A stretch of 64,000 bases of DNA from an uncultured Draconibacterium sp. (GCF_913060805.1 NZ_CAJXTC010000017.1:1-64000), one strand, 5' to 3'. Counted from the stretch's first letter, positions 10,109 through 20,027 are shown. Notes: a model not told the origin generated them from the letters alone. A program made the numbers and translations.

Positions 10109-10816
10109 ATGGAAGTAATATACGAAGACAACCATATTATTGCAATAAACAAGGCGTGCGGCGACGTTGTGCAGGGCGATAAAACCGGCGACGAAACCGT
10201 TTTGGACAAGGTGAAACATTACCTGAAGGTGAAATACAACAAACCGGGGAATGTTTACCTTGGCCTTCCGCACCGCCTCGACCGCCCAACAAGCGGCATT
10301 CTTATTTTGGCCAAAACCAGTAAAGTGCTGCCACGGCTCAACAAACTTTTCCAAGCCAAAGACGGTATGCGAAAAGTGTATTGGGCAGTGGTGGATAAAC
10401 GTCCCCCAAAATACACCGATACGCTGGAGCATTACCTGCGCAAAGACCAGGAAAAGAACAGGAGTTACGCCTACACCGAGCCGCGTTCTGATTGTAAATT
10501 TGCCAGCCTCACCTACCGCCATGTGGCGAGCATCGATCGTTATCATTTGCTGGAGGTGGAAATCCATACCGGGCGCCATCACCAGATCAGGGTGCAGTTG
10601 CGCCAGTTAAACCTGCACATTAAAGGCGATTTAAAATACGGTGCTCCGCGGTCGAACAAAAACAAAGGTATCCACCTGCATGCACGCCAGACAGAGCTGA
10701 TCCACCCTGTGCGAAAAACTCCTTTAACCATCGTTGCCGATCCGCCAAAAGATCCGGTGTGGGACGAGTTTATGAAAATCTTTAAAGCCGGGAAATTTAG
10801 CCCTGTGGAGATTTAG
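10109..10816 (+). CDS. RluA-family RNA pseudouridine synthase
   Basis: GLPHRLDRPTSGILILAKTSKVLPRLN catalytic motif; IHTGRHHQIRVQL. Confidence 0.95.
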   Translation: MEVIYEDNHIIAINKACGDVVQGDKTGDETVLDKVKHYLKVKYNKPGNVYLGLPHRLDRPTSGILILAKTSKVLPRLNKLFQAKDGMRKVYWAVVDKRPPKYTDTLEHYLRKDQEKNRSYAYTEPRSDCKFASLTYRHVASIDRYHLLEVEIHTGRHHQIRVQLRQLNLHIKGDLKYGAPRSNKNKGIHLHARQTELIHPVRKTPLTIVADPPKDPVWDEFMKIFKAGKFSPVEI

Positions 10817-10964
10817 AAAGGATTGATGGAGATTGAAAAAAGATTGAATTAGATTGATGGTTTAGTGAGCAAGTTTGTAAATGCTTTAATGCAGCAATGA
10901 TTCAATCTTGTTTTTCGGCTTTGTGTAACTCTGTGGTAAAAGATTCGGATTTTCTATAAAACTG

Positions 10965-11001
10965 AAACAGATCTCTCCTCGTTCCTCATCGAGATGACAG
11001 C
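10965..11001. repeat. Partial copy of the dispersed palindrome (3' half)
   Basis: ACAGATCTCTCCTCGTTCCTCATCGAGATGACAG resembles the right half of the 10009-10095 element. Confidence 0.5.
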
Positions 11002-11091
11002 TGTTCTCAACTTTTACTTCCGACGCTGCGACCGCAATTTCGTCCGGTAATACCATCCTCAACTTTTGCCTTTTTACTTTTGCCTTGGTTA

Positions 11092-11574
11092 CTACTCTAA
11101 ATCGCTCGGTTTAAAAGCAAACGGCAGCAAATTATCGGCGCCTTCAAGTACCTGGATGTGCTTTTTACCATCGAGAATTACACGAATGGGTTGATTGTAT
11201 CGTGTTTCGGTTTCTACTAACACCTGGCGGCACGAGCCACAGGGTTGCGCCGGAAATTCCAGAAATCCATGCGAATTTTTTGCCGTTACGGCAATTGCTT
11301 TTACGGCCTGATCGGGGTAAGTAGAGTTGGCATAAAACAAGGCTACCCGCTCGGCGCAAATACCATCTGTAAAGTCGGCATTCTCCTGGTTGCTACCGGT
11401 AATTACTTCGCCGTTTTCGAGCAATAGCGCGGCACCTACACAAAATTTTGAGTAAGGCGCGTAAGCATTTTTACTGGCCTCGCGTGCTGCCAGCAACAAT
11501 TTTTGGTCGCTTTCGGGTAATTCCTCCACCGCATCGTATTCGCAAACCTTTATCGTGACTTCGTTATTTCGCAT
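11092..11574 (-). CDS. cdd: Cytidine deaminase
   Basis: YSKFCVGAALL, ICAERVALF and PCGSCRQVLVE zinc motifs. Confidence 0.95.
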   Translation of the reverse strand: MRNNEVTIKVCEYDAVEELPESDQKLLLAAREASKNAYAPYSKFCVGAALLLENGEVITGSNQENADFTDGICAERVALFYANSTYPDQAVKAIAVTAKNSHGFLEFPAQPCGSCRQVLVETETRYNQPIRVILDGKKHIQVLEGADNLLPFAFKPSDLE

Positions 11575-11790
11575 AAACGGGTATTTTTCTCAAATGTACA
11601 ATTTTATATTAAATGGCGGTTGACTGCATGTATTTTCAATAATGCAGAAACAGGAGATCAACTTTCTTTTCACCAAAATCCAATAAAGCCATCTTACTCA
11701 CGTTTCATTGTTTATAAAATGCTTTGGTTTTAATATGCAAATGCCCCGAGGTATTTTATTTTTGGCATCAGCAAACGTTGTAACAGAAAC

Positions 11791-12726
11791 ATGAGACACA
11801 TAATTTCCTTTACCTTTTTTATTTTACTGGCCACAAGCGCAATTTCTCAAAACATTACCCGCGATGAGTACATCAGGCAGTGGCAACTGGTGGCTATTGA
11901 AGAGATGAACCGCAGCGGAATACCGGCCAGTATTACCATGGCACAGGGTTGTCTGGAGTCGGGAAACGGCAACAGCGAATTGTCGCGAAAATCGAACAAC
12001 CACTTCGGTATAAAATGTAAAAGTAGCTGGAAAGGGAAAAAAGTATATTACGACGATGACCGCCGTAACGAGTGTTTCAGAAGTTACCGCTCGGTGAAGG
12101 ATTCGTACGAAGATCATACCGACTTTCTAATGACTAATCCGCGTTATGCTTCGCTGTTTATGCTCGATCATACCGATTACAAAAGCTGGGCAAAAGGATT
12201 AAAAAAAGCCGGTTATGCAACGGCTCATGATTACGACAAACGACTGATACGAATTATTGAGGAGAACAAACTGCACCGCCTCGACAAGAAAATGACTTTT
12301 AGTCCGATGAATGGACAGACAGCCCACAATGTGTTGAATACCGATAAAACGGGAGCACTTACCATTACACCATTCAATACGCACAAGGTTAGCAAAATTA
12401 ACCGCGTAAAAGCTGTGGTTGCCCAAAAGGGCGACACCTACGAAATGTTGGCACAAGAGCTTGGATTAAAAGACTGGGAGCTGTATAAATTTAACGATCA
12501 GCCACCCGGACACCGTCCGATTGCTAACGAGGTGGTTTATATTCAGCACAAAAAGAATAAAACCGGCAAAGACCAACTTACGCATCGCGTGCAGGAAGGC
12601 GAAACCATGCATTACATTTCGCAACTATATGGCATAAAATTAAATCCGCTTTACCGCCGCAATAGCATGAAAAAAGGTCAGCAGCCACGTCCGGGTCAGG
12701 TGATTTATCTGCGGAAGAAGAAGTAG
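11791..12726 (+). CDS. Secreted glucosaminidase (mannosyl-glycoprotein endo-beta-N-acetylglucosaminidase-like) with LysM domains
   Basis: Signal peptide; IPASITMAQGCLESGNGNSELSRKSNNHFGIKC; C-terminal LysM-like segments (THRVQEGETMHYISQLYGIKLNPLYRRNSM). Confidence 0.9.
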   Translation: MRHIISFTFFILLATSAISQNITRDEYIRQWQLVAIEEMNRSGIPASITMAQGCLESGNGNSELSRKSNNHFGIKCKSSWKGKKVYYDDDRRNECFRSYRSVKDSYEDHTDFLMTNPRYASLFMLDHTDYKSWAKGLKKAGYATAHDYDKRLIRIIEENKLHRLDKKMTFSPMNGQTAHNVLNTDKTGALTITPFNTHKVSKINRVKAVVAQKGDTYEMLAQELGLKDWELYKFNDQPPGHRPIANEVVYIQHKKNKTGKDQLTHRVQEGETMHYISQLYGIKLNPLYRRNSMKKGQQPRPGQVIYLRKKK

Positions 12727-12821
12727 CCGCAGAGATTGGTGCCGATTGATTCTGAGATTGAATTAGATTGTTTGGTGAATGAGTAATTGAGTTAATGCGG
12801 AAATACCAGAATGCTTTACTG

Positions 12822-13181
12822 TTATTCTGTTGATGCCCGGTACATGAAATAGCGTAACAATACACGGTCGGCAAACAAAACAAACACCACTAAAAGGTTT
12901 ATGCCAACCACCAAGGCTGCATTGGAAGTAAAGAAAGACAACCAGTTCTCGATTTTTGCATCGTACCAAACAAAAGCCAGCACCGCAGTTACAAGCATAA
13001 TTCCGAGTATAACCGAAAGATAAATCAGAAATTCACGGATGTATTGAGCCCAGGCAAAGCGCCGCTCCACCTTTTCAACCAATAAGTCGGTAAAATTCTC
13101 CGACAGCTTGAATTCCGGCTCCGAAGTGAATGCCTCTTTCAGTATTTGGTCAGTATCAAAATTCCGATCTTCGTTATACAT
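12822..13181 (-). CDS. Small membrane protein, probable partner/anti-sigma-like protein of the adjacent ECF sigma factor
   Basis: Cytoplasmic N-terminus then two hydrophobic segments; ATG overlaps the sigma-factor stop codon (ATGTATAA). Confidence 0.6.
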   Translation of the reverse strand: MYNEDRNFDTDQILKEAFTSEPEFKLSENFTDLLVEKVERRFAWAQYIREFLIYLSVILGIMLVTAVLAFVWYDAKIENWLSFFTSNAALVVGINLLVVFVLFADRVLLRYFMYRASTE

Positions 13182-13755
13182 AGTCAACAAATATATTAGT
13201 TTGTTCCAAACGGGCAACTTTTTCAATCTTGCCTTTTAATAATTTTCGTGCCCGGCTCAGGTAACTTTTTATGGTCCCTTCGGGCATTCCTGTAATTTCT
13301 TCTATCTCTTTGTACGAGAACTCCTCGAGGTGAAACAGGGTAATCACCGTTCGGTAGTTCACCGGCAACGACTCAATCAGTTGCATGAGATATTTTTTCG
13401 CTTCTTCCTTTTCAATGCTTTTCTGGTTCAACCCCGGGTCTTTTTCAGCAAGAATGAGATTAGGTTCTTCGCTGTACGACAATTCGCCTCTTCGTTTCAG
13501 TTTCCGGTAATGTGTTATGGCTGTGTTGTAAGCAATGGTCGCAATCCACGTCGACAATTTCGAATCGCCACGAAATCGTTTCAGTGTTTTAAACACTTTT
13601 ATAAACACCTCCTGGCAAATGTCTTCCAATTCATCTTCTTGCTGAATAATGCGACCAACCACATGCGTTACAAGCCGTTGGTACTTCGACACCAAAAACC
13701 TGAACGCATGGTTGTTTCCGTTTAAAACCTGTTGAACCAGTTGCGCATCATTCAT
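13174..13755 (-). CDS. RNA polymerase sigma-70 factor, ECF subfamily
   Basis: Region 2 (LEDICQEVFIKVFKTLKRFRGDSKLSTWIATIAYNTAITHYRK) and region 4 (LPVNYRTVITLFHLEEFSYKEIEEITGMPEGTIKSYLSRARKLLK). Confidence 0.97.
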   Translation of the reverse strand: MNDAQLVQQVLNGNNHAFRFLVSKYQRLVTHVVGRIIQQEDELEDICQEVFIKVFKTLKRFRGDSKLSTWIATIAYNTAITHYRKLKRRGELSYSEEPNLILAEKDPGLNQKSIEKEEAKKYLMQLIESLPVNYRTVITLFHLEEFSYKEIEEITGMPEGTIKSYLSRARKLLKGKIEKVARLEQTNIFVDYV

Positions 13756-13939
13756 AATTATCTCATCAGACTAAACAAGGTAGGCAAATGTTACAATTAA
13801 TTTTGAAAAGTTTGAAGACCGGAGACCGAAGCCGGAAGAAAGTGGCGGTTTGCAAATCGTTAAATTCCGCGGCAAGTTTTGATTTTGAATACAAAGCCAC
13901 TAAATAACCCTCAGCATTTTATACATACTCAAAACAAAC

Positions 13940-14070
13940 AGCTTTTCGGGTTTTTCATTTGTTCTTTTTCCCTTTTTCTGCAGCAAAATTTTAAACCGTA
14001 GCTACGGCTATGCTTGAAAATTTTGACTTGAAAAAGAAAAAAATAACTTCGTCAAAATTCCCGAAAAGCT
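13940..14070. repeat. 131-bp imperfect inverted repeat between the sigma factor and tyrS
   Basis: Outer arms AGCTTTTCGGG / CCCGAAAAGCT; inner CAAAATTTT / AAAATTTTG; central CCGTAGCTACGG palindrome. Confidence 0.75.
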
Positions 14071-14082
14071 ATCCGCATTGAG

Positions 14083-14090
14083 TATATTTG
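14083..14090 (+). promoter_or_regulatory. Candidate -7 box (TATATTTG) for tyrS
   Basis: Matches TAnnTTTG 55 nt upstream of the tyrS ATG; no clear -33 box seen. Confidence 0.35.
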
Positions 14091-14145
14091 CGCAGATTTT
14101 TAAAAACGATTGATTCGATCACGATCATAAATAAATTTTACACAG

Positions 14146-15438
14146 ATGAGTTTTGTACAAGAGCTGAAATGGAGAGGCATGTTGCACGATATTATGCCGG
14201 GAACTGAGGAACAACTGGAAAAAGAATTAACCGCGGCTTATGTGGGTATCGATCCAACTGCCGACTCGTTGCACATTGGCCACCTGGTAAGTGTAATGAT
14301 GTTGAAACATCTTCAGATTGCTGGTCACCAGCCTATTGCTTTGGTTGGAGGTGCGACCGGAATGATCGGCGATCCATCAGGGAAATCGCAGGAGCGTAAT
14401 CTTTTGGATGAACCAACACTACGCCACAATCAGGAATGTATTAAAGCTCAGCTGGCAAAATTCCTCGATTTTGAAAGTAAAGAAGACAACGTTGCACTTT
14501 TGGTAAATAACTACGACTGGATGAAGGAATTTTCGTTCCTCGATTTTATTCGCGACGTGGGTAAACGTATTACCGTAAACTACATGATGGCGAAAGATTC
14601 GGTAAAAAAACGTTTGGGCGAAGAATCAAAATCGGGAATGTCGTTCACCGAATTTACCTACCAGTTGGTGCAGGGATACGACTTTTACCACTTATACAAA
14701 AACAACAACTGCCGCCTGCAAATGGGTGGTTCCGATCAGTGGGGAAACATTACCACAGGTACTGAGTTGATCCGTCGGATGGATGGTGGTGAAGCTTTTG
14801 CATTAACTTGTCCGCTGATCACCAAAGCCGACGGAACCAAGTTCGGAAAAACAGAATCGGGCAACGTTTGGCTCGATCCTGAACGTACTTCGCCTTATGC
14901 ATTCTTCCAGTTTTGGTTGAATACTTCGGATGAAGATGCCGAACGTTACATAAAAATATTTACGCTACTGTCGCAAGAAGAAATCGACACACTGGTTGCC
15001 GAGCACAAAGAAGCACCACATGCCCGTGCCTTGCAGAAAAAACTGGCTGAAGAAGTAACCACATTGGTTCACTCGCGCGAAGAGTACGACATGGCAGTTG
15101 AGGCGTCACAAATTTTGTTTGGTAAAGGTACTGCCGAGCAACTGCGCAAACTGAATGAAAGTACTTTCCTTGCGGTGTTTGAAGGAGTACCTCAATTCAA
15201 TATCTCAAAAGACGAGCTTTCAGCTGGTATCAATGTAATCGATTTGCTGGCAGAGAAGACAGAAGTATTTCCATCGAAAGGAGAATTGCGCCGTACGATT
15301 AAAGGTAACGGACTGAGCATTAACAAAGAGAAGATCAACAATCCTGATCTGGATGTAAACAACGACTTTTTAATTGGTGGCAAATACATTCTGGCACAAA
15401 AAGGAAAGAAAAATTACTTCCTCATTATTGCTGAATAA
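14146..15438 (+). CDS. tyrS: Tyrosyl-tRNA synthetase
   Basis: 430 aa; [57 protein letters not shown]-terminal S4 domain. Confidence 0.98.
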   Translation: MSFVQELKWRGMLHDIMPGTEEQLEKELTAAYVGIDPTADSLHIGHLVSVMMLKHLQIAGHQPIALVGGATGMIGDPSGKSQERNLLDEPTLRHNQECIKAQLAKFLDFESKEDNVALLVNNYDWMKEFSFLDFIRDVGKRITVNYMMAKDSVKKRLGEESKSGMSFTEFTYQLVQGYDFYHLYKNNNCRLQMGGSDQWGNITTGTELIRRMDGGEAFALTCPLITKADGTKFGKTESGNVWLDPERTSPYAFFQFWLNTSDEDAERYIKIFTLLSQEEIDTLVAEHKEAPHARALQKKLAEEVTTLVHSREEYDMAVEASQILFGKGTAEQLRKLNESTFLAVFEGVPQFNISKDELSAGINVIDLLAEKTEVFPSKGELRRTIKGNGLSINKEKINNPDLDVNNDFLIGGKYILAQKGKKNYFLIIAE

Positions 15439-15508
15439 TCAAAAGTTTAAATACTAAAAACTTTTCGGATTCGTTGAAATAACACGATCGAATTGAAACC
15501 ACTATCTT

Positions 15509-16462
15509 ATGGATAATTTTTTTGACAACCAGCGTATTCTGAAAATGATTTGGAAACGCAAATTTCATTTTATAATTGTTGGTATAGCTGCGATTGCATT
15601 GTCGGCCATTTTTTCCGGCCCGGCATTTATTACTCCCAAGTTCAAGTCAACGGCACGAGTTTATCCTACTAGTAATATTGCAGTTTACAGTGATGAATCG
15701 AGAACAGAACAGTTACTTGAAATTATAAACTCCAGGGATATAAAATTTAGAATGTTTGATGCTTTCAATTTGGATGAGGTTTATAATGTTGACAAAAATT
15801 CTCCGCAATACACAACGTTCATGCTTGACAAATATAATACCAATGTAAGCGCAAGTAAAACTGAATATGAAACAGTAGAAATCAAAGTCATGGATGAAGA
15901 TCCGGCACGCGCAAGCAATATGTGTGATTCAATTATTTCTTTTGTTAACGAAAAAATCAGAGAACTACATTCACTCAAACACATTGAAGTAATACAGATC
16001 ACAAAAGAACATTTAGCAATTAACAGAAATATACTTGACTCAATTCGTCCAATATACCAAAGTCTAAGAGACGAAACAGGCATTCTTAGCTATCAAAAGC
16101 AATTGGGATATGTCACTGAAGGTTACATGCTTTCTCTATCAGAAAACAAAGGAAATACCAACGATGGTAAAAAAATTGAGAAACAGTTAAATCAATTCAG
16201 GCAAAAAGGACTTGATGCATATCGTTTGGAAAGACTATTTTCTAAATACAATAATGCAGTCGACTCACTAAAAAGTGTAATTGAAGTAGAACAAATAGAA
16301 GCGAAAAAAAGAATTACCTACAGCCACGTGGTGGAATACCCGTTCCCGGCTGATAAAAAAGCTTATCCTGTTCGCTGGCTGATCGTTGCATTCACAACGC
16401 TTTCGGCAGTATTTTTTGCACTACTTGTATTTTTGGTTCTCGACTACGGAAAAAAAGACTAA
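15509..16462 (+). CDS. Wzz/chain-length-determinant-like polysaccharide biosynthesis protein
   Basis: N-terminal TM (FHFIIVGIAAIALSAIFSGPAFITPKFKSTARVYPT) and C-terminal TM bracket a coiled region; PxxP-like VVEYPFPADKKAYPVRW; no kinase domain. Confidence 0.75.
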   Translation: MDNFFDNQRILKMIWKRKFHFIIVGIAAIALSAIFSGPAFITPKFKSTARVYPTSNIAVYSDESRTEQLLEIINSRDIKFRMFDAFNLDEVYNVDKNSPQYTTFMLDKYNTNVSASKTEYETVEIKVMDEDPARASNMCDSIISFVNEKIRELHSLKHIEVIQITKEHLAINRNILDSIRPIYQSLRDETGILSYQKQLGYVTEGYMLSLSENKGNTNDGKKIEKQLNQFRQKGLDAYRLERLFSKYNNAVDSLKSVIEVEQIEAKKRITYSHVVEYPFPADKKAYPVRWLIVAFTTLSAVFFALLVFLVLDYGKKD

Positions 16463-16463
16463 A

Positions 16464-17930
16464 GTGCCACAAAAAGCGGTCATACGAATAGCACTTTTCT
16501 ATCTCATTTCCATCGGATTTATTGCATTAAACCTGTGGTTTGTGGTAGAAAAGCACATGCTGTATGCCAATGTGCTTCCGCTTTTTATTGTGGTAATTTT
16601 GCTGGCTCTTTTTTCGTTCGACAAGCTTGTATATCTTATCGCGTTTCTGGCACCTTTGTCCATTCCGCTAAGGGAATATTTGCCCGGAATTGGTTTTGAT
16701 ATGTACATCCCCACGGAACCGCTACTTTTTGGAGTGCTACTAATTTTTATTTTGAAAATTATACAGGAACGCCAATTTGATCGTAAAATATTACTTCACC
16801 CGGTATCGCTGGCTGTTTATCTCAACCTCTTTTGGATCCTGATTACCAGTGTAACCAGCACCATGCCGATGGTTTCGTTTAAATTTTTGCTGATGAGAAT
16901 TTGGTTTATAGTAGGTCTTTACCTGCTCACTGCCAAAATTTTCAAGGACGGCAAAAACATGGAAAAATACGTTTGGCTGTATGTTATTCCGCTGATACTG
17001 GTTATTTTCTATTCAACTTATCGCCACCTTGGTTACGGGCTTTGGGACAAACAAGCTGCGCACTTTGTGGTTTCGCCGTTTTACCGCGATCACACTTCTT
17101 ATGGGGCTGCCACTGCCATCTACCTCCCTTTTTTGGTGATGTTTATTTTGAGTAAAAACTATTCAAAAAATATACGTCTGTTGGCTACCGCTGCATTTGC
17201 AATTGTTACCATGGGGCTGCTATTGTCATACAGTCGGGCCGCATGGCTTAGCTTGGTAATTGCCTTTGGCGTTTGGGGAGTCGTAAAACTGCGCATCCGA
17301 TTTAAGACGCTTTTTATCACTTTGGGGTCATTGATTGTTTTGTTCCTGGTTTTCCAAACGCAAATTTTAATGAAACTGGAGCAAAACTCGGAAGAGTCGT
17401 CGGCGAATATGATGACACATATTTCATCGATGTCGAACATCAGCTCCGATGCATCGAACCTTGAGCGTATTAACCGCTGGAGCTGTGCCGTGCGTATGTT
17501 TGCCGATAAACCTGTGGTTGGTTACGGTCCGGGAACTTACATGTTTAAGTACGCCAAATACCAGTTGAGCAAAGACCGCACAATTATCAGTACCAACTCT
17601 GCCGACGGTGGAAATGCACACAGCGAGTACCTTGGGCCCATGGCCGAATCGGGTGTGCTTGGCCTGGCTACTTACCTGTTAATTATTATAGTAGTGATTT
17701 ATACCGCCGTAAACACCTACACGCGCTTAACTGATTACCGTTTGCGATCGATTGTTTTGGCCGCGCTGGTAGGTTTGGTTACGTACTACATCCACGGATT
17801 TTTGAATAACTTTTTGGATACCGACAAAATATCGGTGCCGTTTTGGGGATTCACGGCAATGATCGTTGCCATTGATATTCTTTCGAGAAAGCAGGAAAAA
17901 GATGCTGAACAGAAACAAGTATCTGAATAA
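16464..17930 (+). CDS. O-antigen ligase / Wzy-like polymerase family membrane protein
   Basis: Polytopic protein with SYSRAAWLSLVIAF and PVVGYGPGTYMFKYA...NAHSEYLGPMAESGVLGLATYLL motifs; GTG start at 16464 proposed because the upstream ORF (16386) lies inside the wzz-like gene. Confidence 0.85.
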   Translation: MPQKAVIRIALFYLISIGFIALNLWFVVEKHMLYANVLPLFIVVILLALFSFDKLVYLIAFLAPLSIPLREYLPGIGFDMYIPTEPLLFGVLLIFILKIIQERQFDRKILLHPVSLAVYLNLFWILITSVTSTMPMVSFKFLLMRIWFIVGLYLLTAKIFKDGKNMEKYVWLYVIPLILVIFYSTYRHLGYGLWDKQAAHFVVSPFYRDHTSYGAATAIYLPFLVMFILSKNYSKNIRLLATAAFAIVTMGLLLSYSRAAWLSLVIAFGVWGVVKLRIRFKTLFITLGSLIVLFLVFQTQILMKLEQNSEESSANMMTHISSMSNISSDASNLERINRWSCAVRMFADKPVVGYGPGTYMFKYAKYQLSKDRTIISTNSADGGNAHSEYLGPMAESGVLGLATYLLIIIVVIYTAVNTYTRLTDYRLRSIVLAALVGLVTYYIHGFLNNFLDTDKISVPFWGFTAMIVAIDILSRKQEKDAEQKQVSE

Positions 17931-17933
17931 ATA

Positions 17934-18329
17934 CTAATTCAGATAAGCACTCAATTCTGCTATTTTCATTTGGCGGTCCATTGAAAAGACCGTGCTTTCG
18001 CGCTCCACTTTATCGAGAATGAAATATGATTTTCTAAAAAAATCCAGTCTCTTATCATCCGAATCAGCTAATTCACCCTGTTCTTTTAATACAAAAGCCA
18101 CCATTTCCAACTGCTCGTTTGCCAGATTTTTGTCTTTCTCTAATAACTCGATTAAAGCTTCAACCGAAAGTTTCTCCACATCTTCATCAATTTTCAGGTA
18201 TTTGTAAAAAAAACGAATTTGCTTTTCAGCCTCTTCATCCTCACCTTTTCTACGGTGGCGTAAAATCTTTTGGATGACTTCAAACAACATCATCAACTGG
18301 CGCATTAAATAATCTTTCTCAACTCCCAT
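17934..18329 (-). CDS. Hypothetical helical protein
   Basis: 131-aa ORF, charged helical composition, fits the intergenic space. Confidence 0.55.
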   Translation of the reverse strand: MGVEKDYLMRQLMMLFEVIQKILRHRRKGEDEEAEKQIRFFYKYLKIDEDVEKLSVEALIELLEKDKNLANEQLEMVAFVLKEQGELADSDDKRLDFFRKSYFILDKVERESTVFSMDRQMKIAELSAYLN

Positions 18330-18395
18330 GGCAAAAACTGTGTTTCGTGTTCTGAAAGATAAGTCAATTTGGCTACTTTTGAAAAAAATTTGAGA

Positions 18396-18596
18396 ATGGG
18401 ATATTTCGACGACCTTTTTCCTGACCGATACGAGGATGAACTAAAAGAGGGGAAAGATTTTTACATGGAAAATGGCTACCGGGTAATGACTGAATCTTAC
18501 CTGCGGAACCGTGGCTATTGTTGTGCCAACGGCTGCCGCCACTGCCCGTACTGGCCAAAAGCGCAAAAAGGAAATACCAACCTCAGAAAGAAATAG
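18396..18596 (+). CDS. Small cysteine-rich protein, DUF5522-like
   Basis: GYCCANGCRHCPYWPKAQK motif; ends 2 nt before fmt start. Confidence 0.75.
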   Translation: MGYFDDLFPDRYEDELKEGKDFYMENGYRVMTESYLRNRGYCCANGCRHCPYWPKAQKGNTNLRKK

Positions 18597-18598
18597 TT

Positions 18599-19573
18599 AT
18601 GCAAGGAAAAGACCTGAAAATAGTTTTTATGGGAACGCCCGATTTTGCCGTAGCCAGTTTACAGGCTTTGGTTGAAGGCGGATACAATATTGTTGGTGTA
18701 ATTACAGCGCCCGACAAACCGGCAGGACGTGGAAAAAAGCTCCACCAATCGGCGGTGAAAGTTTATGCAAGCGAACAAGGACTAAATGTAATGCAACCCG
18801 AAAAGCTTAAAAATCCTGAGTTTCTGGATGAATTGAGAGCTTTGGAAGCCGACTTGCAAGTGGTTGTGGCTTTCAGGATGTTGCCCGAAGTAGTTTGGGA
18901 TATGCCGCGTTTGGGGACTTTTAATTTGCACGGATCGTTGTTGCCGCAATACCGTGGTGCTGCACCTTTAAACTGGGCGGTTATAAATGGTGAAACACAA
19001 ACCGGAGTAACTACATTTTTGCTCGATCATGAAATTGATACCGGCAAAATTCTTTTCCGGAAAGAGATTGATATTTGGGAAAACGACACAGTTGGAACCA
19101 TTCACGATGCACTGATGGGCATTGGCGCCAAACTGGTAGTTGAAACCGTTGATGCACTGGCGTCGGGAGATTACAAAGCCATTCCGCAGGAAGAGCTTGT
19201 TGCTGAAAGCGAAGAAATAAAACACGCTCCTAAAATTTTCAAGGAAGATTGTAAAATTGATTGGTCGGCTGATGCAGATGCAGTTTGTAACCTTATTCGC
19301 GGATTATCGCCCTCCCCCGCAGCCTGGAGCACCTTAAAACATAAACAATCGGGAAAAGAAATTGCCACCAAAATTTTTATGACCATGCGTGTTGAAGATA
19401 ACAAAAACACGCCTCCGGGAACATTGGAAAGCGACGGTAAAAACTTTATAAAAGTGGCTTGCACAAATGGCTGGCTGCAAATTACCGACTTGCAGATTGC
19501 CGGTAAAAAAAGAATGAAAGTTCAGGAATTCCTTCGGGGATTTCAACAGATTGGGGAATATACCTTTCTATAA
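18599..19573 (+). CDS. fmt: Methionyl-tRNA formyltransferase
   Basis: KIVFMGTPDFAVASLQALVEGGYNIVGVITAPDKPAGRGKKL; NLHGSLLPQYRGAAPLNWAVINGETQTGVTTF; start moved to the ATG before GKDLKIVFMG. Confidence 0.97.
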   Translation: MQGKDLKIVFMGTPDFAVASLQALVEGGYNIVGVITAPDKPAGRGKKLHQSAVKVYASEQGLNVMQPEKLKNPEFLDELRALEADLQVVVAFRMLPEVVWDMPRLGTFNLHGSLLPQYRGAAPLNWAVINGETQTGVTTFLLDHEIDTGKILFRKEIDIWENDTVGTIHDALMGIGAKLVVETVDALASGDYKAIPQEELVAESEEIKHAPKIFKEDCKIDWSADADAVCNLIRGLSPSPAAWSTLKHKQSGKEIATKIFMTMRVEDNKNTPPGTLESDGKNFIKVACTNGWLQITDLQIAGKKRMKVQEFLRGFQQIGEYTFL

Positions 19574-19596
19574 CCTGAATCGATTATAAAAAAGTT

Positions 19597-19643
19597 CACC
19601 CGGCAAGCTTTTGGGAAAACCAAAGTTGCCGGGTGTATTTTTT
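19597..19643 (+). terminator. Rho-independent terminator downstream of fmt (possibly bidirectional)
   Basis: CACCCGGCAA ... TTGCCGGGTG stem followed by TATTTTTT. Confidence 0.8.
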
Positions 19644-19664
19644 ACTGTTTTTTGTTTGTCGTTG

Positions 19665-20027
19665 TTATTTCTTAACGGCTTTTCCGTTCATGATAAAGAA
19701 ATAGATCAGGAAACCGAGCGAAATACAAACCATTAAAATTCCGAGTGGTAACACGGCATCACGACCTCTAACCAATTCGCGGTCAAATAATCCCATCACT
19801 TCAATAATGATAAAGCCCAAACCGGTCATTAACGCTACCAGTCCCCATTTTAACGAAGGATAACGGTTCGATTCATCATTTTCACTTTTCGGCTCTTCAA
19901 GAATACCAACTCTTTCGTACTGTTCCGCCTTTATTAATTTCCGTTTTAACAAATGAATTGAAATAAGTCTAAGGATGTGATAAATGGCAAAAAACACCAC
20001 TGCTGTTACAATAATTTCCGGCATCAT
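19665..20027 (-). CDS. Small membrane protein (DUF6249-like)
   Basis: 120 aa with N-terminal and two C-terminal TM segments. Confidence 0.6.
   Translation of the reverse strand: MMPEIIVTAVVFFAIYHILRLISIHLLKRKLIKAEQYERVGILEEPKSENDESNRYPSLKWGLVALMTGLGFIIIEVMGLFDRELVRGRDAVLPLGILMVCISLGFLIYFFIMNGKAVKK

Noticed and set aside
10046-10582. 178-aa minus-strand ORF antisense to the RluA-family gene
   Set aside because: Overlaps a confident CDS on the other strand and includes the repeat element at its end.
13940-14070. T-box leader for tyrS
   Set aside because: The palindrome lies upstream of the likely promoter, no T-box consensus was seen, and T-boxes are not expected in Bacteroidota.
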